A model generated the notes under the pieces. The model worked only from the letters and a program-made list of their open reading frames with translations, was not told where the DNA came from and searched no databases. A stretch of DNA of 64,000 nt from contig NZ_JAHPZX010000002.1 in assembly GCF_021325795.1 (NCBI RefSeq), forward strand, positions 186,001-250,000. Reading direction: 5' to 3'. The DNA comes from Bordetella sp. LUAb4. GTDB lineage: Bacteria > Pseudomonadota > Gammaproteobacteria > Burkholderiales > Burkholderiaceae_B. The position numbers were made by a program, and so were the translations under genes. Positions 9,696 to 17,328 of this stretch are shown in pieces. Numbering within the stretch: position 1 is the stretch's first letter; each line of letters opens with the position of its first letter.

Positions 9696-11117
9696 TTAAC
9701 GTTCCGTGAATGCGTTCGACTTCGCGCGCAGGATGGGCTTGAGCAGGTACTGCAGGACGGTCCGCTTGCCAGTCAGGATATGCACCTCAGCCACCATCCC
9801 GGGGATGATGGGCATGGTGCCGTTGCCCAGACTGGACTGCGCCGTGCGCACGCGGACGATGTAGAAAGAGTTGCCGCGTTCGTCCGTGATGGTGTCGGCG
9901 CCGATGGACTCGACCTGCCCTTCCAGGCCACCATAGATCGAATAGTCGTAGGCGGTGAACTTGACCTCGGCCTTCTGCTGGGCGTGCAGGAAACCCACGT
10001 CGCGTGGATTGATGCGCACTTCCAGCAGCAGCGTGTCGTCGGTCGGCACGACTTCCAGGATGTCCTTGCCCGGTTGCACCACGCCGCCGACGGTGTTGTT
10101 CAACAGCGTCTTCACCGTACCGCGCACCGGCGACCGGATTTCCGACAGTTTGACCTTGTCGGCCAGCGCGCTTTGCCCCGCCTGCAGGGTCGCCAGCTTG
10201 GTATTGGTGTCCGACAGTTCGCTACGAGCCTGGTTGCGGATGTTCAGTTCCGCTTCCTGGACCTTGCTCTGGGCTTCCTTGATGGAGGCCTGGATACGGT
10301 CGATCGATGCTTCCGCGCCCTTGGCGTCGCCGCAGCTCTTGGTGACGTCACGCTGCAGGCGCAGCAGATCCACCTCGGACACCGCGCCGCTCTTGAGCAG
10401 CGGCCGGGTCACCGCCATTTCGCGCGAGGTCAGCGAACACGTGGTGGCCGCCTGGTCGCGCCTGGCTTCCGTTTCGCGCAGTTCTTCCTGGCGCTGCTTG
10501 ACCTGTTCCTTGGCCACGCCGACGGTGGCGTTCAGTTCGTTGGTGCGCTGGATCCAGGCATTGCGTTCGCTTTCGGCGGCGGCCGGCAGCTTGGCGACCA
10601 CCTCGGCCGGCGCCTGGAAGACATCCCCCGTGGCCAGGGCATGCAGACGCGCCGCTTTGGCCAGCAGGGACAGATACTCAGCATTGTTCTCGCCCAGGGA
10701 GGAATTGAAGCGGGTCGGGTCGATGCGCAGCAAGACCTGGCCGGCTTCGACCTGCTGGCCGGGCCGCACCAGGATTTCCTTGACGCTGCCGCCATCCAGG
10801 CTCTGCACCACCTGCACCTGGCGCGACGGCACCACCTTGCCGTCGCCGCGCACCACTTCGTCGATGAAGCCGAAGTAGGCCCAGATCAGCAGGCCACCGA
10901 TCACCAGCAGCGAAGTCCACAGCAACACGCGGGCGCCGCGCGCCTCGGCCTGGTGGATGGCCCATTCGGCATTGCCGGCGTAGCCGGTGGTGACCTTGGG
11001 GTGCTTGCGTTCGCTGCCGTGGATCAGCAGATCGAACACCCAGATGAAAGGCAGGGTTGGCAGGCGCAGCAGCGTGGCCAGGAAGGAACGTTGCGGTTTG
11101 ACGGCGTCGGTGTTCAT
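9696..11117 (-). CDS. Type I secretion membrane-fusion protein, HlyD/LapC family
   Basis: The protein has 473 aa, normal for HlyD/LapC adaptors. A short cytoplasmic N-terminus is followed by one membrane helix (about residues 58-80, VLLWTSLLVIGGLLIWAYFG), a lipoyl/biotinyl half (DGKVVPSRQVQVVQSLDGG, IRPG-like VRPGQQVEAGQVLLRID), a long coiled coil (about 150-310), and a C-terminal beta domain (IRSPVRGTVKTLLNNTVGG, VQPGKDILEVVP). It would bridge the inner-membrane ABC exporter and the TolC-like protein. It begins two bases after the ABC exporter stop, so the two genes are co-transcribed and likely translationally coupled. Substrate: the giant adhesin encoded two genes downstream. Confidence 0.94.
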   Translation of the reverse strand: MNTDAVKPQRSFLATLLRLPTLPFIWVFDLLIHGSERKHPKVTTGYAGNAEWAIHQAEARGARVLLWTSLLVIGGLLIWAYFGFIDEVVRGDGKVVPSRQVQVVQSLDGGSVKEILVRPGQQVEAGQVLLRIDPTRFNSSLGENNAEYLSLLAKAARLHALATGDVFQAPAEVVAKLPAAAESERNAWIQRTNELNATVGVAKEQVKQRQEELRETEARRDQAATTCSLTSREMAVTRPLLKSGAVSEVDLLRLQRDVTKSCGDAKGAEASIDRIQASIKEAQSKVQEAELNIRNQARSELSDTNTKLATLQAGQSALADKVKLSEIRSPVRGTVKTLLNNTVGGVVQPGKDILEVVPTDDTLLLEVRINPRDVGFLHAQQKAEVKFTAYDYSIYGGLEGQVESIGADTITDERGNSFYIVRVRTAQSSLGNGTMPIIPGMVAEVHILTGKRTVLQYLLKPILRAKSNAFTER

Positions 11118-11119
11118 GC

Positions 11120-13291
11120 TCAGCTCCCCCGTCCCACGCGGCCCGCACGCAAGGCCTCGACGACCTGGTCCTTGGGACCGTCAGCCACGATACGGCCGTT
11201 GTCGATCACCAGCAGACGGCTGACCAGTTCCAGCAGCGCCGTGCGGTGCGTCACCAGCAACAAGGTCTTCTGCGCGCTGGCCATGGCCAGTTGGGTGCGC
11301 AGGCGCGACTCGCTCTGGTGGTCCATATTGCTGCTGGGCTCATCGAGCAGCAGCACCGGGGGATCATTGATCAGCGCGCGCGCCACGGCCACGGCCTGGC
11401 GCTGGCCGCCGGACAGCGATTCGCCGCGCTCGCCGATCACCATGTCGAAACCGTTGGGATGGACATCGGCGAATTCGTGCACCCCCGCCACCTGGGCGGC
11501 CGCCAGAATACTGGCGTCATCGGCGAAAGGCGCGCCCATGGCAAGGTTGTGCTTGAGGCTGCCGTAGAACAGCACCGGGTCCTGCGGCACATAGCCGATG
11601 GCGCGGCGCAGGTCGGCCGGGTCGATCTGGCGCACGTCCACGCCGTCGAGCAGGACGATGCCATCCTGCGGCTGGTACAAGCCCAGGATCAGCTTCTCCA
11701 GCGTCGTCTTGCCCGAGCCGATGCGGCCGATGATGCCGATGCGCTCACCCGCCGCCAGCTTGAAGGACACATCCTTCAAGGCGGGCTGTGCCGCGCCGGG
11801 ATAGGTGAAGCTGACGTTACGGAATTCCAGCGTGCCCTTGAACACGGGGCGATGCAGGAACTCGGCCGACTCGGGGCGCTCCACCGGCAGCTGCATATAG
11901 CTGTCGATCGATCCCAGCGAGGTGCGGGCGTTCTGGTATTGCATCAGCAGGCCGGCCACCTGGCCCAGCGGCACCAGACAGCGGCCGCTGATCATGGAAG
12001 CGGCGATGATGCCGCCCATGGAGATGTTCGAATCATGGGCCAGGTAAACGCCGATCACCACGACCGAGATCGACACCAGTTGCTGCATGGCCGACACGAA
12101 ACCCACCGTCGTCGACGAAATCAGCTTGAGCTTGCCGCTGGCCTGCGCGATGAACTCGGTGGACCGCTCCCAGTTGCGCTGCATGGCGCCCTGGGCATTG
12201 AGCGTCTTGACGGTTTCGAAGCCGGCCAGCGCTTCGACCAGCGTGGCATTGCGCTGCGAGGATGCCTGGTACGTCGACATCGTCAACGCTTCCATGCGAG
12301 CCTGCGCGGCCAGCGATACCAGCAGGATCAGCACGATGGCGACCAGCGGCGGCAGGATCATCCACGGCGAGATCCAGGACAGCACCAGCAGGAACAGCAC
12401 GATGAATGGCAGGTCGACCAGGGTGGTGATGGTGGCCGAGGCGATGAAATCGCGCACCGATTCGAAGGAACGCAGATTGGCCGCGAAAGAACCGACCGAC
12501 ACCGGCCGCCCTTCCATGCGCAAGTCCAGCACCCGCTCCATGATCTGCGAAGACAAGCGCACGTCCACCCTCTTACTGGCGCTGTCGACGACGTGAGCGC
12601 GCGCGGTAGTCAGGATGGCGTTGAAGATCACCACCAGCGTGATCCCTACCACCAGCACCCACAGCGTCTCGATGGCATTGTTCGGCACGACGCGGTCATA
12701 CACGTTCATGGTGAACAGCGGCATGGCCATGGCGAAGATGTTGATCAGCAGCGCGGCCAGCAAGGCGTCGCGGTACAGCCGCCGGTTCTCGAAGATCGCC
12801 GCCCAGAACCAGTGCTTGCTGCGCACCTTGTTCACTTCAGGCGAGCGAGCATCGAAGCGGAACTGCGGGCGCACGAAGCACGCCATGCCGATATAGTCTT
12901 CGGCCAGTTGCCCGTCGTCGATTTCGATGGCGCCGGCCCCCAGCTCCGGGTGGCTGATCAGGTATTTGCCGTCGCGCACTTCCAGCAGCAGACAGGCGCG
13001 ATCGCCCTTGAGCAGCAGGATGGCGGGCAGGATGTCAGTGGGGATGTCTCGCAGGGCGCGCTTGACCACCCGCGCCGCCAACTGGGCGCGTGCCGCCGCA
13101 CGCGGCAGCAGCGCCGGCGTCAGGCGTTGGTCCACCAGCGGCAAACCGGACGACAGCGCTTGCGCCGTGGACGGCACGCCATGGACACGGGTCAGCTCGA
13201 CCAGACAACTCAACAGAGGATCGTCATGGGTACTACGGGGATCGACACGCCAGGAATCCAGCGAGCGGTCAAATAACTTGTCCGTCTTCAT
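11120..13291 (-). CDS. Type I secretion ABC exporter, LapB/HlyB family
   Basis: The protein has 723 aa from the ATG at 13291 (TTG at 13297 is an alternative). Residues 1-140 form a C39-like domain without a convincing catalytic Cys-His pair, as in exporters of uncleaved RTX proteins. A six-helix membrane domain follows (about 160-440) and then an ATPase with Walker A GRIGSGKTT, signature LSGGQRQ and Walker B PVLLLDEPS; the D-loop and switch His (LLVTHRTAL) are present. The start overlaps the upstream 70-aa gene by 23 bases. With the HlyD-like and TolC-like products it forms a complete type I secretion channel for the LapA-like adhesin. Confidence 0.95.
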   Translation of the reverse strand: MKTDKLFDRSLDSWRVDPRSTHDDPLLSCLVELTRVHGVPSTAQALSSGLPLVDQRLTPALLPRAAARAQLAARVVKRALRDIPTDILPAILLLKGDRACLLLEVRDGKYLISHPELGAGAIEIDDGQLAEDYIGMACFVRPQFRFDARSPEVNKVRSKHWFWAAIFENRRLYRDALLAALLINIFAMAMPLFTMNVYDRVVPNNAIETLWVLVVGITLVVIFNAILTTARAHVVDSASKRVDVRLSSQIMERVLDLRMEGRPVSVGSFAANLRSFESVRDFIASATITTLVDLPFIVLFLLVLSWISPWMILPPLVAIVLILLVSLAAQARMEALTMSTYQASSQRNATLVEALAGFETVKTLNAQGAMQRNWERSTEFIAQASGKLKLISSTTVGFVSAMQQLVSISVVVIGVYLAHDSNISMGGIIAASMISGRCLVPLGQVAGLLMQYQNARTSLGSIDSYMQLPVERPESAEFLHRPVFKGTLEFRNVSFTYPGAAQPALKDVSFKLAAGERIGIIGRIGSGKTTLEKLILGLYQPQDGIVLLDGVDVRQIDPADLRRAIGYVPQDPVLFYGSLKHNLAMGAPFADDASILAAAQVAGVHEFADVHPNGFDMVIGERGESLSGGQRQAVAVARALINDPPVLLLDEPSSNMDHQSESRLRTQLAMASAQKTLLLVTHRTALLELVSRLLVIDNGRIVADGPKDQVVEALRAGRVGRGS

Positions 13292-13481
13292 CACCAAGCA
13301 AATCCAGATGTTCGGATAAGCGCGCCCGCTGCTGTTTGCGACGCGTCAATTTCTGCTGCGCCTGAACCGGAAGGTCCGTCAGGCGCAGCGTCCCATTGGC
13401 GATCAGGGCGTCGATAAGGTCTTCCAGAACGCGAACGAAGTCCGCGTCCAACCTTGAAAAATCATCGTCGTCGATCGCCAC
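13269..13481 (-). CDS. Small conserved-looking protein inside the type I secretion operon
   Basis: A 70-aa frame opens with GTG at 13481, seven bases after the TolC-like stop, and runs 23 bases into the ABC exporter. The tight packing and typical codon use argue that it is real. The product is hydrophilic, with an acidic start (MAIDDDDFSRLDADF), a helical middle (VRVLEDLIDALIANGTLRLTDLP) and a basic patch (KLTRRKQQRARL). I recognise no domain; the middle resembles short helical proteins found in tryptophan-synthase-like or LapA-type operons only in general character. No function is assigned. Confidence 0.7.
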   Translation of the reverse strand: MAIDDDDFSRLDADFVRVLEDLIDALIANGTLRLTDLPVQAQQKLTRRKQQRARLSEHLDLLGDEDGQVI

Positions 13482-13487
13482 GATGAA

Positions 13488-15266
13488 TTACCACTTGCCG
13501 CCGGCGGGGGCGTTTTGGGGCGCATTGGCCGGGACGAACTGCGGCGGCGTGTTGCCCGAACCGTATTCCACCTTGACCGGCTCCAGACGTGCCTCGTCGG
13601 CCACCGTGGAGTTGCAGGTCTTGATGATGTCGTCGGTCATGGCCAGCTTGCCGTTCTCTTCCGGCGTTTCATCCTTGGCCGCGCGGATGCCGAGCGCGGG
13701 CAGCAGCTTGTGCGACAGCGCCAGCCAGCGGAACTGCGCGGTCTGCAGGTCGTACAGCGCATTGGTCAGCGAACGGCGCGATTCGAACAGTTCGTTTTCC
13801 GTGTCCAGCAGGTCGAGCAGCGTGCGCTGGCCGATCTGGAACTGCTGACGGTAAGCGTCACGCACCTTGGTGGTGGCCACTTCGTGGTCACGCAGGTAAG
13901 GCAGCGATTGGCGCAGGTGGATGATGTTGTTCCAGGCCACGGCCAGGTCCTGCTGCACATTGCGGCAGGTGTAGTCGCGCACGTCGCGCGCGGCGTAACC
14001 CTGTTCGGCGGTCTGGCGCACACGCGCGGAGTCGCCGCCGCCACGGTACAGGTTGTAGCTCATCACGACCTGCACGTTGGAGCTGCGCACATTGCGATAG
14101 TCGCTGCCGGGCTGCGAGGTATCGGTGCCGGAGGAAGCGACGAATTCGAACTTGGGCGAGAACGCGCCCTTGGCCGATTGGTTGCCGGCCTCGGCGGCCT
14201 GCAGCAGGGCCTGCTTGGACAGCACGCTGGGATTGCTGCGCAGCGAATCGTCGAAGTTCGACGGCTTGGTTGGCAGCTTGTCCTCCACCTTCGGGGTGGC
14301 GGCCAGCGTGGTCGGCGCGCTCATGCCGGTGATGCGGCGGAAACGCGACGTCACGTCATTGAGGTTGGCGCTTTCCGTCATCAGGTTGGTTTGCGCCAGC
14401 GACAGACGGCCGCCGGCCTGTTCCATATCCACGCGGCGGCCCACGCCGGAATCCGCGCGTTCGCGGATCTGCTTGAGCGTCTCTTCGTGCAGGCGGTAGT
14501 TGGTGCGAGCCAGCAGTTCCAGGTCGCGATAGCGTTGCAGATCGACGTAGGACTGCACGGCGTTCAGGGCCATGTCGTCGCTGGTGGACAGCAGATCGTA
14601 GAAGCGCGACAGCTTTTCGAAGCCGGCCTGCTTGACGTCGCTGGACGTCTTGAAGCCGTCGAACAGCAACTGACGAAGTTCCACGTTGTAGCCCGGGCGC
14701 TTCCAGTTCTGCGACGACTCGTCGCCGGGCAGATGGTTCTGCCATTCATGGCCGTAGTAGCCCTGGGCGTTGACCTGCGGCAGGAACCCGGCGCGGGCCA
14801 CGTTCTGCCCTTCCAGCGTGGCGCGGAAGTCGTGGTAACGCGCCTGGATTTCCGGGTTGCTGAGCAGCGTTTGCTCGACGACCTGATAAATCGTGGTGCC
14901 GCCGTTGGCCGCGTTTGCCGAGGCAGGTGCCGGGGCGGGTGCCGGTGCTGCTGCCGCTGGCGCTTTCGCGGGAACAGCGGGCGCGACGGGCGCTGACGGC
15001 CTGGCCTGCGCGACGGCAGGCGTCGCCGGCTTGGCCGGGGCGGCGGCGGGTGTGGTGACGGGCTGGGCGGTTACGGGCGCGGCTTGCGCCACGGCCGGTG
15101 CCGGTTGCCCGACGGCCGGCGCGGCCGACTTGCCGAAGGTGTTCCAGGTTGCCGGTTTAGCGGCGCCAGGTTGGCCCGCCGGTATGGGAGCTTTCTGCGC
15201 GGCAGCCGCGCCGGAAAGCGCCACGACGGCCAACGCCACCGAGGATTTCAGACGAAAAGAAGACAT
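13488..15266 (-). CDS. TolC-family outer-membrane protein of the type I adhesin exporter
   Basis: The start is the ATG at 15266 (592 aa), with AGGGAA seven bases upstream; a longer in-frame start at 15293 lacks such a site. A signal peptide ends near SGAAAAQ. An unusual Ala/Pro-rich stretch of about 100 residues comes next (repeats such as PAVAQAAPVTAQPV and AAPAPAPAPAS). The TolC/LapE-type efflux domain follows, with paired OEP halves (YQVVEQTLLSNPEIQARYHDF, LRQLLFDGFKTSSDVKQAGF, LYRGGGDSARVRQTAEQG, QFQIGQRTLLDLLDTENELF). It is the first gene of the leftward operon, so expression of the exporter probably starts in the AT-rich region upstream of it. Confidence 0.93.
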   Translation of the reverse strand: MSSFRLKSSVALAVVALSGAAAAQKAPIPAGQPGAAKPATWNTFGKSAAPAVGQPAPAVAQAAPVTAQPVTTPAAAPAKPATPAVAQARPSAPVAPAVPAKAPAAAAPAPAPAPASANAANGGTTIYQVVEQTLLSNPEIQARYHDFRATLEGQNVARAGFLPQVNAQGYYGHEWQNHLPGDESSQNWKRPGYNVELRQLLFDGFKTSSDVKQAGFEKLSRFYDLLSTSDDMALNAVQSYVDLQRYRDLELLARTNYRLHEETLKQIRERADSGVGRRVDMEQAGGRLSLAQTNLMTESANLNDVTSRFRRITGMSAPTTLAATPKVEDKLPTKPSNFDDSLRSNPSVLSKQALLQAAEAGNQSAKGAFSPKFEFVASSGTDTSQPGSDYRNVRSSNVQVVMSYNLYRGGGDSARVRQTAEQGYAARDVRDYTCRNVQQDLAVAWNNIIHLRQSLPYLRDHEVATTKVRDAYRQQFQIGQRTLLDLLDTENELFESRRSLTNALYDLQTAQFRWLALSHKLLPALGIRAAKDETPEENGKLAMTDDIIKTCNSTVADEARLEPVKVEYGSGNTPPQFVPANAPQNAPAGGKW

Positions 15267-15299
15267 GACATTCCCTGAATAGCCAAAAAACAAAACGTG

Positions 15300-15840
15300 A
15301 CTTATGTAACGACTGAATTCCCTCGGGGAACGGTCAAGCGTGTGTCCTTATCGTCTGGAAGGCGTAATTTTTCTTAGTCCAAACGAATGATGGGAACCCG
15401 GGCGAGCAGTGGGGCGGGATTGTGGGGCCAAGGTGGGGACGCATCAACTGCGAAGAAATGCACTTTATTGCGCTGCATTTCTTCATATTCATCTCAACCT
15501 TGGCTGACTTTTATCTGAATCTGGAACGATTCTTGCCCGGCGTGCGCGGACGCGACTCAGCTTTTCTAGCAACATTTAGCTGGTAATTTCCGTAAATTGC
15601 ATGAACTTGTTGATTTATCTCATAGTTGCCATGCTATTACCAAAATAAACACAAACTATTTCCTTCACAATTGCATTGATTTACAACCAACACGACTTGC
15701 AAAATGTTCCACTGCCTTTCGATATTGCATACCAGTTGGTACCGTTACGTCCTGTTGCGACGATTTGGCTTCAACTATTTTTATTGAAGAGTAGGTAACA
15801 GTTGGAGGGGAGTTACAAATTCATAACCCCAGAATGCGGA
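15300..15840. promoter_or_regulatory. AT-rich control region upstream of the type I secretion operon
   Basis: This stretch lies between the TolC-like start and the tRNA terminator and codes for nothing I can support. From about 15440 to 15830 it is far richer in A and T than its surroundings. A 65-codon frame at 15597-15794 (+) has no ribosome site and non-native codon use, so I leave it out. The position and composition suit a silencer-bound promoter region for the leftward operon; no -35/-10 pair is assigned. Confidence 0.5.
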
Positions 15841-15982
15841 AGATGGCTTTCAAACGACGGCGAGTGGCGGTCGTCTGCCCTTGAAGTTTTTATTGTCAGG
15901 GTCACCGCCGTCACGAACCCGACAGGTCGTCAGAGGACCTGCCAGGCAACTAGCTAGGAAGGAAAAGCCCAGCGCGGGACGC

Positions 15983-16015
15983 AAAAAAAAGCCCTGGAGC
16001 GAGTCCAAGGCTTTT
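15983..16015 (-). terminator. Intrinsic terminator of the tRNA-Ala gene
   Basis: On the minus strand a twelve-base arm beginning AAAAGCCTTGGA pairs with TCCAGGGCTTTT around a CTCG loop, with one G-T pair, and is followed by a run of eight T. It begins about 14 bases after the CCA end of the tRNA. Confidence 0.85.
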
Positions 16016-16028
16016 GATCTGGGCTTGA

Positions 16029-16104
<76 letters not shown>

Positions 16105-16578
16105 ACGAACAAGTCCGGCACTATACCAGAAAATTGGCTTGAAGGTCCGCAAGACATGGCCACAGGCCCTCGGCCATCCGCGTACCTGCTCCCCCCTCCT
16201 CTCTCCAAGTGCTGGCGCCGCGCCCGGCCGACCGGCCAGCCTTGTCGCCGCTGCTGGCATTGCCGCCAGCACAGTCCGCCGGCCGGTACCGCATTTAAGT
16301 TACCGCCCGTAACTCGACACCAAAGGCTAACCAAACCTTAGCCCGTCTACCACCGAGCCCGAGTAATAAAACCCGGCTGAATCGCTGTCGTTAATCGTTA
16401 CTCAATGCCCTGTCCCGATTTACAGAATGCAAATAGAACGTGCAATTGATGAGCTACATTCATGCCCGATTCAGCTGGCATGTGCAGCGCCCTCGAAGCC
16501 GCAAATCTCTCTGCCACCGCCATCGCGGCGTTGCACGCCACGCACACTCAGCATCGATCCACGGACGGAGAGCAAGAA

Positions 16579-17175
16579 ATGAAGCAAGCGCCATTGATGG
16601 AAGACCTGGTATTCGTCGAATCCAAGCGCATCGTTTATTGGTTGGGATTTATCGGCATCTGCACGACCCTTCTCGGCATCTACGCCCTGACGAAAATGGC
16701 GGGTAATACCTGGTTCGCGGTTTTCCTGCTGGTATGCGGCCTGTGGACCCTTACCTCCGCCGCGCTGAACGCCACCAGCCCCAAGGGCCCCATCTTCATC
16801 CTGAAGAAGGACGGCATCTGGTTCGTCAACAGCGAGGGCCTGCTGCCCTACGACATCATCGGCGATATGCAGGTCGAGCGTTACTCCTCGCTGATGCAGC
16901 CCCAACGCAATATGTCTTTCACGATTGCCCCGGAAGACAAGGACCGCGTGCCGGAATTTCGCGGCATGAGCGGCTTGGGCTTGCGCCTGAGCCTGCTGCT
17001 GTGGCGCACCGGGGCCCACAAGGGCCGAGCATTCAAGCGCACGATGGTGGTGTTCCGCTATAGCGGCTTGAAACTCGACAACGGTGAAAGCGTCGATGCC
17101 GAAATGATCGAAGAAGAAATCGCGCGCCGTATCAATGTGGTGGAACCGCAGGTCGTCGCGGCGCCTGGCTATTGA
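16579..17175 (+). CDS. Small membrane protein of unknown function
   Basis: The product has 198 aa from the ATG at 16579, with GGAG ten bases upstream. Two hydrophobic helices (about residues 17-35 and 43-62) form a hairpin in the membrane. A soluble domain follows with beta-rich segments (GPIFILKKDGIWFVNSEG, YDIIGDMQVERYSSL) and a basic helix (LWRTGAHKGRAFKRTMVVF), and the tail is acidic. The layout resembles PH-like membrane-anchored proteins of the STM3941/YdbT kind, but I cannot name a family. The gene is monocistronic and converges on the phospholipase gene. Confidence 0.75.
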   Translation: MKQAPLMEDLVFVESKRIVYWLGFIGICTTLLGIYALTKMAGNTWFAVFLLVCGLWTLTSAALNATSPKGPIFILKKDGIWFVNSEGLLPYDIIGDMQVERYSSLMQPQRNMSFTIAPEDKDRVPEFRGMSGLGLRLSLLLWRTGAHKGRAFKRTMVVFRYSGLKLDNGESVDAEMIEEEIARRINVVEPQVVAAPGY

Positions 17176-17257
17176 TGGCATTGCCGCGTCCCTGCTGAAA
17201 CCCCGCCACCGGACGCGGCACAGCGCGACTCGGCGCAGCCGCAAGCGTTTCCCAGCA

Positions 17258-17303
17258 TGACAAAGCGCCCCGCCACCTCGCAAGAGGCAGCGGGGCGCTG
17301 TCA
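17258..17303. terminator. Large inverted repeat between convergent genes
   Basis: AGCGCCCCGC (17264-17273) pairs with GCGGGGCGCT (17290-17299), with TGACA/TGTCA flanks extending the stem. It lies between the ends of the membrane-protein gene (+) and the phospholipase gene (-). There is no T-run, so a bidirectional terminator is likely but not certain. Confidence 0.5.
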
Positions 17304-17328
17304 CGTCAGGCCCCGAACCTGTCGTCGC

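Noticed and set aside
15597-15794. A 65-codon frame in the AT-rich region
   Set aside because: No ribosome site, unusual codons and no recognisable features.
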